Assembly (NCBI GenBank): GCA_044223975.1
Contig: JBGALI010000004.1
Coordinates: 227,556 to 291,555, forward strand
Reading direction: 5' to 3'
Length of the DNA stretch: 64,000 bases
Source: CAZCPB01 sp044223975
GTDB taxonomy: Bacteria; Planctomycetota; Phycisphaerae; Phycisphaerales; UBA1924
The notes under the pieces were generated by a model. It saw only the letters and a list, made by a program, of their open reading frames with translations. It did no database searches and had not been told where the DNA came from. This document shows, piece after piece, positions 17,763 to 25,933 of this stretch. Each line of letters opens with the position of its first letter. Within the stretch, counting starts at the first letter, position 1. Both the position numbers and the translations under genes were made by a program.

Positions 17763-18437
17763 ATGAGCGCTCCGCGCACGACCAAGGTCTGGGTGACGCG
17801 CGACGAGGGCGCTGACGGCCCCCTGTGCGCCGCGCTGCGGCGCGCCGGTCTTGAACCGGTGTACGAGCCCGTGATCGAGCGTCGCGTGACCGGCGATGTG
17901 GCGCGTGAGATCGCCGAGCTCGGGCCCGAGGACTGGCTGGTGTTGACCAGCGCCTTTGCCATCCGGGCGATCCCGGCCGGGCACGTGCGCTGCCGCGTGG
18001 CGGTGGTGGGGGAGGCGTCGCGCGCCGAGGCCGCGGTCCGCGGGCTGCGCGTGGCGCTCGTGAGCCCGGACGGGACCGGGCAGGGATTGTGGAGGGAACT
18101 GACCCGCCATCTCGGCGGAGCGCGGCGCGTGTGCTACCCGCGCTCGTCCCGCGCGGAGGAGCCCGCGCGGATGGAAGGTGTCGCGGTCAGCAGCCCCGTC
18201 CTGTACCGCACGGAGAGCAGGCGCGTCGATCCTTCGCGTCTGCACGGCGTCGAGATCGCGGCTGTCTGCAGCCCATCCGCGGCCGGCGGTGTTCTGGCGG
18301 CACGCCCCGGCGTGCGGTGCGCCTCGATCGGCCCGACCACGTCCGCGGCGCTGCGCGAGCGCGGCGTCGAGCCGTGGCTGGAGGCGCCTGAACCGAACTT
18401 CGATTCGTTGGCGCGAGAGATCGCGGCACGCGCGTAG
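17763..18437 (+). CDS. hemD: Uroporphyrinogen III synthase
   Basis: Cyclises hydroxymethylbilane with inversion of ring D to give uroporphyrinogen III. This family is poorly conserved. The assignment rests on the VWVTRDEGAD start, the two-domain pattern (YPRSSRAEEP, AVCSPSAAGGVL, CASIGPTTSAALRERG), the 224-residue length and the position directly after hemC. It is the last gene of the plus-strand haem operon and converges with hemB, 12 bases away. Confidence 0.85.
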   Translation: MSAPRTTKVWVTRDEGADGPLCAALRRAGLEPVYEPVIERRVTGDVAREIAELGPEDWLVLTSAFAIRAIPAGHVRCRVAVVGEASRAEAAVRGLRVALVSPDGTGQGLWRELTRHLGGARRVCYPRSSRAEEPARMEGVAVSSPVLYRTESRRVDPSRLHGVEIAAVCSPSAAGGVLAARPGVRCASIGPTTSAALRERGVEPWLEAPEPNFDSLAREIAARA

Positions 18438-18449
18438 GGTGGCCCGGGT

Positions 18450-19490
18450 TCACGGCGCCGGCAGCGGGTCCTCGCGCCACCATCTGGCGTAGTCGAGCGC
18501 CCCGTACGTGAAGATGATGTCGGACCCCGCGCGGGCCAGCGACAGGAGCGACTCGCTCAGGCACGCCCGCTCGTTGAGCCAGCCGCGCTCGGCCGCGGCC
18601 TTGATCATCGCGTACTCGCCGCTGACGTGGTACGCCGCGATCGGGACGTCCACCGCCTCGCGCAGTCGGGCGATGATGTCCATGTAGATCGTGCCCGGCT
18701 TGACCATGATGATGTCGGCGCCCTCCGCGACGTCCAGGCGAGCCTCGACCAGCGCCTCGCGGGCGTTGGCCGGGTCCATCTGGTACGTCCGCTTGTCGCG
18801 CGGCACGTGCGGCGCATCCACGGGCGCCGAGTCGAGCGCTTCGCGGAACGGCCCGTAGAAGGCCGAGGCGTACTTGGCCGTGTAGCTCAGGATGAGCGTG
18901 TCGGCGAACCCGGCGCCGTCGAGCGCATCGCGGATCGCGCCCACGCGCCCGTCCATCATGTCCGAGGGCGCGACGACGTCGGCGCCGGCCTGCGCGTGCA
19001 GCACCGACATCTTCGCCAGGGCCGCGACGGTCTCGTCGTTGCGCACCTTGCCCTCGTCGCCCACGATGCCGTCGTGCCCGTCGCTGTTGTAGGGATCGAG
19101 CGCCACGTCGGTCATGACGCACAGCGACGGAACTTCCTTCTTGATCGCGCGGATCGATCGCACCGCGAGGTTGTCCTCGCGCCACGCCTCGCGCCCGTCG
19201 CGGGTCTTGCGCTCGGGAGGCACCACGGGGAAGATGCACACGCCCTTCACGCCAAGCTCGGCCGCGAGGCGGCACTCGCGCAGCGTGAGGTCGAGGCTGG
19301 CCCGGGCCCGCCCCGGCATCGACGCGATCGGGATGCTGACGTTCGTGCCCTCGGTGATGAAGATCGGCAGCACCAGCCGGTCGGGCGTGAGGCGTGTTTC
19401 CCGCACCATCGCGCGCAGAGCCGGTGAGACGCGCCGGCGGCGCGGGCGCTCGCGCCCGGCGCCGCTGGGAGGGGTGTAGTGCGTCGACAT
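18450..19490 (-). CDS. hemB: Porphobilinogen synthase (5-aminolevulinate dehydratase)
   Basis: Condenses two 5-aminolevulinates to porphobilinogen. The Schiff-base lysines are in LSYTAKYASAFYGPF and IMVKPGTIYMD. The region that binds zinc through cysteines in many HemB proteins here reads DVALDPYNSDGHDG, with no Cys, so this belongs to the Asp-type, Mg-dependent or zinc-independent class. It has 346 residues. AGGAGG precedes the ATG by about eight bases. It is the last gene of the regulator-resB-ccsA operon and not part of the other haem operon, so it may respond to the sigma-54 regulator. Confidence 0.95.
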   Translation of the reverse strand: MSTHYTPPSGAGRERPRRRRVSPALRAMVRETRLTPDRLVLPIFITEGTNVSIPIASMPGRARASLDLTLRECRLAAELGVKGVCIFPVVPPERKTRDGREAWREDNLAVRSIRAIKKEVPSLCVMTDVALDPYNSDGHDGIVGDEGKVRNDETVAALAKMSVLHAQAGADVVAPSDMMDGRVGAIRDALDGAGFADTLILSYTAKYASAFYGPFREALDSAPVDAPHVPRDKRTYQMDPANAREALVEARLDVAEGADIIMVKPGTIYMDIIARLREAVDVPIAAYHVSGEYAMIKAAAERGWLNERACLSESLLSLARAGSDIIFTYGALDYARWWREDPLPAP

Positions 19491-19512
19491 CGTTCGGTCC
19501 TCCTGCGAGTGC

Positions 19513-21228
19513 TTACGCGGTCTGCCCCGCGCCGGGCGCGGGCGAAGGTACGGGCGCGGCCCTGTCGTGCGCGGTCGTGACCGGCGGGCGGCGCAGTCGG
19601 CACACAACAACAAAGAGGATCTCCGCCACCGCCCACACCCCGACCCAGGTCCCACCCCCGGCGCCGAAGCCGTAGCTGTGCAGGCCCGAGGCCATCAGGT
19701 AGTTCACGCCGTAGAACGTCCACACGATCGACGCGAACCCCAGCACGGCGCACGCCGCCAGGCCGAAGTCCTCGATCCACCGGACGTAGCGGGCGTGCAG
19801 CACCGCGAAGTACACGACGATGCTGATCAGCGCCCAGGTCTCCTTGGGATCCCACCCCCAGAAGCGGCCCCACGAGTCCGCCGCCCACACGCCGCCCAGG
19901 ATCGTGCCGGCGGTGAGAAGGAACAGGCCGATCTGGATCGAGCGGTAGGTCTGGACCACCAGCGGGTTGGAGAACTTTGAGGGTGCGTCAGCCGGTGCGC
20001 TGCCTCGGCGCAGAAGCACTTCCTTTACCAGGTACACGTGCCCCAGCAGCGACGCGACGGCCAGCACGCCGTAGCTCGCGGTGATCGTCAGCACGTGCAC
20101 GATCAACCAGTAATTGCTCCGCAGCACCGCCGGCAGCGAGTTGGTCCGGCTCTCCAGCGGCACGAGCGTCGAGAAGATCACCGACAGCAGCGCGACGCCC
20201 AGCCCCGCGAACAGGTACCAGGCCTTGCGGTTGATGATCTGGCCGACGGCGCCCAGCGCTACGCCGATCAGGCCCATCCACAGGATCGCCTCGTACGTGT
20301 TGCTCACGGGCGCCCGCCCGAGGATCGCGACGCGCAGCCCCACGCCCAGCACGTGCTCGGCCACGCCCCACAGCCCCGCGAGGATCGCGGCGATCAGCAG
20401 CCAGCGGCGCATCGCGAGCGTTGAGAGCCCGAACAGGACGATCGCCAGGCCGTAGCCGTACGCGGCCATCCGCCACGGGTGGTGCTTGTTGTAGAAGAGC
20501 TCAAGGGACACGGCCCGGTCCGACGCCGGGTCGGCCTGACCTGCCGCGGCGATCGCGGTTCGGAGCTGGTCGACGGCGGCGTCCATCGACTGCCCGGCGA
20601 CGTACGCACGGCCCAACGCCGTGATGGCCGCTTGCACCCCTTCGGCTCCCGGGTCGGCCGACCCGGTCCCGGCGCGGAGGAACGTCTTTCCCGGGCCCGC
20701 CGGCACGAGCGGCAGCGGCTGGCCCGAAGACAGGGACGACACCCGCTCGATCGCGCCCTGGATGTCGAGCGCCAGGCGCTGGTCACGGTTGGGCTGCGCT
20801 CCCGGGTCGGCCTGCCTGGCCGCCGCGTATTCCTGCAGGACGGACTGGATCCCACCGCAGGACACGATCTCGGTTGCCGAGAAGAACCGTCGCTCGGGGT
20901 CCAGGCCGACCTTGGTCTTGAACGGCCGGTTCTCGATCGCGACGAGCGGCTTGTGGATAAGGTCCTGCGACTTGAACATCAGGTCGCAGAACAGCTCGAC
21001 GGGCTGACGCCCGGCGTACCCCTCGGGCCCGCTCGCGGCGCTCCACCGCTCACGTCCCGTGAGCTGCGACGCCAGGCTCCTCGCGTACGAGTCCAGCGGC
21101 ATCACCCGGCCGCCGTCCTGGATCGCGATCGCTCCCAGCCGGTCCGCCCACTGCGGCGCGGGCTGCCGCCCCATCGCCGCCGGCGAGAGCAGCAGAAGCG
21201 CGAGAAGGGTTGACAGTAGTCGAGACAT
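19513..21228 (-). CDS. ccsA: System II cytochrome c assembly protein CcsA/ResC
   Basis: Membrane protein that with ResB exports haem and attaches it to apocytochromes outside the cytoplasmic membrane. The C-terminal half has about eight membrane segments and the haem-handling tryptophan-rich motif WGRFWGWDPKETWALISI. The N-terminal half is an unusually long extracytoplasmic region of some 250 residues after a signal-like segment, with the conserved-looking stretch IQDGGRVMPLDSYAR at residues 34-48. It has 571 residues. The ATG at 21228 follows AAGGAG. Its first 60 codons overlap the end of resB in another frame. Confidence 0.9.
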   Translation of the reverse strand: MSRLLSTLLALLLLSPAAMGRQPAPQWADRLGAIAIQDGGRVMPLDSYARSLASQLTGRERWSAASGPEGYAGRQPVELFCDLMFKSQDLIHKPLVAIENRPFKTKVGLDPERRFFSATEIVSCGGIQSVLQEYAAARQADPGAQPNRDQRLALDIQGAIERVSSLSSGQPLPLVPAGPGKTFLRAGTGSADPGAEGVQAAITALGRAYVAGQSMDAAVDQLRTAIAAAGQADPASDRAVSLELFYNKHHPWRMAAYGYGLAIVLFGLSTLAMRRWLLIAAILAGLWGVAEHVLGVGLRVAILGRAPVSNTYEAILWMGLIGVALGAVGQIINRKAWYLFAGLGVALLSVIFSTLVPLESRTNSLPAVLRSNYWLIVHVLTITASYGVLAVASLLGHVYLVKEVLLRRGSAPADAPSKFSNPLVVQTYRSIQIGLFLLTAGTILGGVWAADSWGRFWGWDPKETWALISIVVYFAVLHARYVRWIEDFGLAACAVLGFASIVWTFYGVNYLMASGLHSYGFGAGGGTWVGVWAVAEILFVVVCRLRRPPVTTAHDRAAPVPSPAPGAGQTA

Positions 21229-22969
21229 TGCCGTTCTCCTTGTGCACAAACGGAGCGGGGATGCCGGGGTGGCCCCAGCTGAACTTGCGGCTGTAGAACG
21301 TGATCAGCACGCCCACGCACAGCCCGATCGAACCGACATACGTTGCCGTGAGCCCGGGGTCCTTCATGACGCTGAAGACCGAGACCGTGTCGCCCACGAA
21401 CCCGGACTGGTACACCTTCCACCCGTCGCGGGCGAGCGGGCTGTTCATGTGGATCTTGGCCTGCGGACCGGGCCCGCCGGCGCCGAACACCGTCACGTCC
21501 GACTCGTACGCCATCGCCATGTCGGTGCCGGGATAGTCGACCTTGTGAAACTTCTCGAGCCGCAGGGCGAAGGGAAGTTCGATGATCCGCGGCCCGAAAC
21601 GAAGGAACGCCGGGCGTCCCGCGCCCGCGGCAGCGATCATCGCTTTCCACGCCACCGGCTCGCCCGGCCCGCCGCCCGTGCTGACCACCAGCGCCGGCCG
21701 ATGTTCCTTGCCCTCCGGCGCGCGGGTGATGTGAGCCACCTCGCGTGCACGGGCGACCTGGCGCACGATCGTGATCTTGCGGCCGCCGCAGTCGAGGGTC
21801 CAGGGGTAGTTCCCGGTGCTCTCGAAGGTGGTCGTCTTGCCGTCGGCGGCAACGTACGCGACCCGCGGGGCCTTCACCGGACCGTAGACCACCAGCGATT
21901 GCTCGCCCGGCATGGCCCCCGGAGTTGCGTTCGGCGCGGCGCCGGGGATGTCGGCCGTGGCGCTCGTCAGGCGGGCGCCCGATGTCGCGCCGCCTTCGAG
22001 AACCTTGGCGAGGTAGATGTCGGGGAAGTTCCGGAAGGCCGTGTGGCGCTCGGTTGTGCCCTTGCCGTCCGTGATGAGCACCGTCACGGCGGGATTGCTC
22101 CCGGGAGCCGCCGACTCGCTGACGACGTTGTTGGCCGTGGTCGCGTTGTTGAACCTGGTGATGCCGGCGATCTTCCACCCGGGGAAGGCCTCCTGCCCCT
22201 CGGCGCTCAGCGCGTACGACGTGTCGCCCACCAGGAACGAATACCCCGCGTCGGCCGCCGCCGCCGCGTCCGGTGGCTTCCATTCGCTCCCGTCCGCGAG
22301 AACGCGGATGACCAGATCCATGACCCGCACCGGGCCGCCGCGTGCCTCATCGCCGACCCACAGCCCTTCCGGAGCGTTGGCGTTCGGAAGGAGGTACACC
22401 GCGCGGTACGGCTCGGGCCCGCCGTCCACGACCTCGCCCTCTTCGTGGCAGTTCTGCCAGCGCTCCGTCACGCGGACCGGCACTCCCGCGACGGTGTAGT
22501 CGCCGGGCTTCTGGGGGGCGGGGATCCACGCGACCGCTTTGAGCTGCCCTCCGTCGTGCTCGAGAAGCTCGAGGATTTCCTCCTCGGTCTCGATCCGGCC
22601 GGAGATGTCCCCCTCTTCGAGCGTCAGGTGACCTTCGACGCGCCCCAGCATCGACCAGAACCCGCCGAAGATCAGCGTCACCAGGCTCGCGTGGACCACG
22701 ATGAACCCGACGTGACCGCGCTTCCAGGGGTAGCGCGTGATCACGGCCAGGACGAGGCTGACGCAGGTGAGGGCCATCAGCAGCATGAACCACCACGAGC
22801 CGTAGACGACCTGCTTGGCCTCCCTGGCGCTGACCGTGGACTCGAGGTACGTGCCCCAGCCCATCGCCACGGCGACAAAGACGAGCACAGGCACCGCGAA
22901 CTGGATGCCGCCGAACCAGCGGATTGCGGTCCCGAAGGGAGAGGAATGCCAGGGATGTGTCGGTTTCAT
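21050..22969 (-). CDS. resB: System II cytochrome c assembly protein ResB
   Basis: Partner of CcsA in the System II haem ligation complex. The N-terminus has three membrane segments (FGGIQFAVPVLVFVAVAMGW, a second near residue 60, a third in GFIVVHASLVTLIFGGFWSM). A large periplasmic domain follows, ending in the typical FHKVDYPGTDMAMAYESDV and NSPLARDGWKVYQSGF segments, then a last helix. The ATG at 22969 overlaps the stop of the preceding small gene (ATGA) and GGAG lies upstream. The frame stays open 179 bases into ccsA, giving a Gly/Ala/Arg-rich tail of about 59 residues that looks non-native. Confidence 0.9.
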   Translation of the reverse strand: MKPTHPWHSSPFGTAIRWFGGIQFAVPVLVFVAVAMGWGTYLESTVSAREAKQVVYGSWWFMLLMALTCVSLVLAVITRYPWKRGHVGFIVVHASLVTLIFGGFWSMLGRVEGHLTLEEGDISGRIETEEEILELLEHDGGQLKAVAWIPAPQKPGDYTVAGVPVRVTERWQNCHEEGEVVDGGPEPYRAVYLLPNANAPEGLWVGDEARGGPVRVMDLVIRVLADGSEWKPPDAAAAADAGYSFLVGDTSYALSAEGQEAFPGWKIAGITRFNNATTANNVVSESAAPGSNPAVTVLITDGKGTTERHTAFRNFPDIYLAKVLEGGATSGARLTSATADIPGAAPNATPGAMPGEQSLVVYGPVKAPRVAYVAADGKTTTFESTGNYPWTLDCGGRKITIVRQVARAREVAHITRAPEGKEHRPALVVSTGGGPGEPVAWKAMIAAAGAGRPAFLRFGPRIIELPFALRLEKFHKVDYPGTDMAMAYESDVTVFGAGGPGPQAKIHMNSPLARDGWKVYQSGFVGDTVSVFSVMKDPGLTATYVGSIGLCVGVLITFYSRKFSWGHPGIPAPFVHKENGNVSTTVNPSRASAALAGGDGAAARAAVGGPAGSDRDPGRRPGDAAGLVREEPGVAAHGT

Positions 22970-23451
22970 GGTTGGTTCTCCGCGGCGGGCTCCGAAGGCG
23001 GGATCGAAGCGACGAGCGCGCTCGGCCCGGCGTTGCGGGCGTTCAAGCCCCCGCCGGGGAGCGCGGCACCGGATGGTTCGCGGTTGTCGACGGTCGCGGG
23101 ATCGCTCGGTTCGGTCGGTGAGACGCGGCCCATCATCAGGTCGGCCCAAGCCTCGCGGCCGTGGTGGTGGGGCGAAGCGTGTGCGCCGCACGTCAAGCCC
23201 TGCCGGTCGCGGGAAACCCCGCACCGGGAGACGACGCCCACCACCGTGAGCGACGCCGGCGCGCCGGTTGGCCGCCGCCTCGGGCCAAGTTCGATCTCCG
23301 AAGATGACCGGGTCTGCCGGGCCTTGGCCGGCAAGTGCTCGCGGTTCGACGCGTGCTCGCGCCGTGACACCGGATCGATCGACCACACCACCGCGCGGCG
23401 CTCGGCGTTCGACGATGGTTGATCGAGCATCGCATTGGACCCTTGGTTCAC
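22966..23451 (-). CDS. Hypothetical protein coupled between histidine kinase and resB
   Basis: A 161-residue frame whose GTG overlaps the kinase stop (GTGA) and whose TGA overlaps the resB start (ATGA). Third codon positions are strongly G/C, as in real genes here. The sequence is Ser/Pro/Arg-rich at both ends. In the middle is a short hydrophobic stretch, then a Cys/His patch: C-G-V-S-R near residue 77, T-C-G-A-H and P-H-H-H. I recognise no family. Its place in the operon suggests a link to haem or cytochrome maturation, but that is inference. Confidence 0.55.
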   Translation of the reverse strand: MNQGSNAMLDQPSSNAERRAVVWSIDPVSRREHASNREHLPAKARQTRSSSEIELGPRRRPTGAPASLTVVGVVSRCGVSRDRQGLTCGAHASPHHHGREAWADLMMGRVSPTEPSDPATVDNREPSGAALPGGGLNARNAGPSALVASIPPSEPAAENQP

Positions 23452-24854
23452 GGCTTTCTTCTCATTCCAGCTTCAAGACCGGTCGATTTCAGCATCCCGT
23501 TTTCGCCGGCAGGCATCCGGACGGGCACGACCGTCCCGCGGGCATGGACGGCCTCCACCGCGGGCAGCCGGATGGTGAAGGTGGTGCCGCGCCCGGGCTC
23601 GCTCGCAACGTCGATGCTCCCGTTGTGGTCGCGGATGATCTTGGCGCTGATGGAAAGGCCCAGGCCCGTTCCTTGTCCCACCGGCTTGGTCGTGTAGAAA
23701 GGTTCGAAGATCTGCTTCAGTCCCTCGGGCGGGATGCCGCAGCCGTTGTCGGAGATCTCGATGGCGCACGACCCGTTGTGGCGCGAGGTGCGCACGGTCA
23801 GGCGCGGCTCGGGCGCCCCCTCCATCGCGTCGAGGGAATTCCGGACGATATTCGTCAGCACCTGCTCCAGGCCGTGCGCGCTCACCCGCGCCGAGCCCGC
23901 GTCCTCCGCCAGGGCCCGCTCCACCCGCACGCGGCTCAGGCGGCGGTCAAACCGCAGCAGGGCCAGCGCCGAGGCCACGACCTCGTTCACCGGCAGGACC
24001 TCGACCTGGCCCTCGCCCGGGTGCGCAAACGCCGTGAGCTGGCGCACGGTCCGGTGGATCCGCGCGACCTGCTCCCGCAGGACGCCCAGGTCCTCTCGCC
24101 GCAACGGCTCGTCCTTGCGCTGCATGAGCTGCAGCAGCCCGTCCATGTTCGCCAGGGGGCTCGTAATCTCGTGCGAGATCCCCGCCGCCATGTGCCCCAT
24201 CGCCGCCAGCTTCTCCTGCTGCACGAGGACGGCCTGCTGTGTACGCACGCGCTCGGCCATGGCCCGCAGCCGGCGCGCCTGGCGCACCCGGGCCCGCTCG
24301 CGCCGGAAGAGCTTCTGCGTGACGCGGTCGGTCAGGTACACGGTCACGGCCAGCGTGCACGCCCAGCTCACCGCGTTCAGCGCATCGCGCCGCTCGGGCG
24401 CGCCCTCGTTCGTGAGTCGCAGGCTCGCGCCCACCAGCAGCACCGCGACCACCGCCGTCAAGTACGCGCGGGTGCGCGACTGCAGCAGGCTGGCGAAGAC
24501 CATGTGGAAGATGAACAGGCCAACCACCGGGCTCCGCAGGTCCCCCGTCAGGTGCACGAGCGCGAACAGGAAGGTCAGGTCGAGGTAGATCTGCGCCGTC
24601 CCGAAGATCCGCAGATCGCTCCACGCGGTGCGCGGGCCGCACAGCCGGTCGCGGAGCAGCCACAGGATCGCGTTGCACGCCGCCACGCTCGCGCCCAGCG
24701 CCACCAGCGTCCACGGCGCGACCCGCACGCCCGTCCACGACCACGGCGCGGCCGCCAGCGCCGCGATCATCGCGGCGGCCAGCCAGCGCAGGCGCATCAG
24801 CCATCGGAGTTCGGCCCGAAGCAGGTGGCTCCGTTCGTCGCGCGCCGGGCTCAT
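23448..24854 (-). CDS. Membrane-bound sensor histidine kinase
   Basis: A 468-residue sensor kinase. Residues about 20-190 form roughly six membrane segments with little outside the membrane. A basic, probably coiled-coil linker leads to the dimerisation domain with the phosphorylated H228 in GISHEITSPLANMDGL. The ATPase domain shows the N box (NIVRNSLDAM), G1 box (DNGCGIPPEG), F box and G2 box (GTGLGLSISAKII). It follows a second sensor gene with an ATGA overlap, and is most likely the cognate kinase of the NtrC-type regulator in the same operon. Confidence 0.9.
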   Translation of the reverse strand: MSPARDERSHLLRAELRWLMRLRWLAAAMIAALAAAPWSWTGVRVAPWTLVALGASVAACNAILWLLRDRLCGPRTAWSDLRIFGTAQIYLDLTFLFALVHLTGDLRSPVVGLFIFHMVFASLLQSRTRAYLTAVVAVLLVGASLRLTNEGAPERRDALNAVSWACTLAVTVYLTDRVTQKLFRRERARVRQARRLRAMAERVRTQQAVLVQQEKLAAMGHMAAGISHEITSPLANMDGLLQLMQRKDEPLRREDLGVLREQVARIHRTVRQLTAFAHPGEGQVEVLPVNEVVASALALLRFDRRLSRVRVERALAEDAGSARVSAHGLEQVLTNIVRNSLDAMEGAPEPRLTVRTSRHNGSCAIEISDNGCGIPPEGLKQIFEPFYTTKPVGQGTGLGLSISAKIIRDHNGSIDVASEPGRGTTFTIRLPAVEAVHARGTVVPVRMPAGENGMLKSTGLEAGMRRKP

Positions 24855-25891
24855 GGGCGGGCCCCCGAGCCGGTGACCGGCGCCGGCTCCTCGGCCTCGA
24901 CGCTGCGCGGCAGGTCGAGCATCTTCTCGCCCTGGCCATAGTCGGTGAGCACCACCCGCCGAACGTTGCGGAGCGACGCGATGGTGCGCGACATGCGCCC
25001 GAGGTTCTCGTGGATGCTCCGCAGCTGCGTGCCCAGGGCCGGGTCCCCGCCGGTGCGGCGGTCCACCAGCGCCAGCTGCATCCCGATCGTGGTGATCACG
25101 TTGTTCAGCTCGTGGTTGAGCGTCACGGCCAGGTGGTGCAGGGCCTCGACCTTGCGCTTCTCGTTGGCCGCCAGCTCGCCCGCCAGGTGGTTGTACGCGC
25201 GGGCCAGCTCGGCGAACTCGTCCTCCTGGTCCATTCGCACGCGCCAGTCGAACCGCTCGCGGGCCAGCTGCCGGCTGGCCTCGACCAGCGCGCCCACCGG
25301 ACGCAGGATCATCGTCGCCGTGCGCAGCAGCACCACGATCGTGATGTTGACCATGACCAGGGCCGCGACGGTCAGCCCGATGATGATGAGGCGCAGGCGC
25401 CCGCTGAGCTCGAGCTGGGCGTTGGCGACGTGCTGGCGGGCAAGGCGCGTCAGCTCGCCCACCTCGTGACGCAGCTGCGTCGCCCGCGTCACCGACTCGA
25501 GCGAAGGTTCCGGGGCTCCGTCGGTCCCGGCGAACCGCGCGACAAACGCCGGGGTCAGTTCGCACGCTCGCCCGTACGACGCCGCCCCGGCGCCCGCCGG
25601 GGCCCGCATCACGGGGTGCTTGCCGACGCTCTCGAGCGCCTCGCGCAGGCGAACGGCGTGCGCGCCCAGGGCCAGTCGATCGGGCTCGGTCCGTGCGGCG
25701 TACCCCTCCGACTCGATCGATTCGATCTCGTCGCCGACCGTGCGGAGCCCGTCGATCATGACGGCCGCGTCGGCGTTCATGGCGTCCAGGTCGCGGAGCA
25801 CGCCCTGCAGCAGCGCGATCGACACCACCGCCCCGGCGATAAAGCCGGCGACGAGCAGCCCGAGGCGAGCCAGCAGCTTGCGCTGAAGCAC
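24851..25891 (-). CDS. HAMP-domain sensor protein with H-box but no ATPase domain
   Basis: A 346-residue sensor. One membrane segment lies at residues 9-31, an extracytoplasmic domain of about 130 residues follows, and a second segment lies at about 168-192. A HAMP domain (LRPVGALVEASRQLARERFDWRV) and a histidine-kinase-like H-box with H260 in LNHELNNVITTIGMQ come next. The protein ends about 85 residues later with no N, G1 or G2 box, so it cannot bind ATP in the usual way. It may be phosphorylated by the neighbouring kinase or feed a periplasmic signal to it. GTG start, with GAGAGG upstream. Confidence 0.8.
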   Translation of the reverse strand: MLQRKLLARLGLLVAGFIAGAVVSIALLQGVLRDLDAMNADAAVMIDGLRTVGDEIESIESEGYAARTEPDRLALGAHAVRLREALESVGKHPVMRAPAGAGAASYGRACELTPAFVARFAGTDGAPEPSLESVTRATQLRHEVGELTRLARQHVANAQLELSGRLRLIIIGLTVAALVMVNITIVVLLRTATMILRPVGALVEASRQLARERFDWRVRMDQEDEFAELARAYNHLAGELAANEKRKVEALHHLAVTLNHELNNVITTIGMQLALVDRRTGGDPALGTQLRSIHENLGRMSRTIASLRNVRRVVLTDYGQGEKMLDLPRSVEAEEPAPVTGSGARP

Positions 25892-25933
25892 GGCAACCTC
25901 TCCCGCGTCCGCCCGGCGCCCGGGCGGTCCGCG

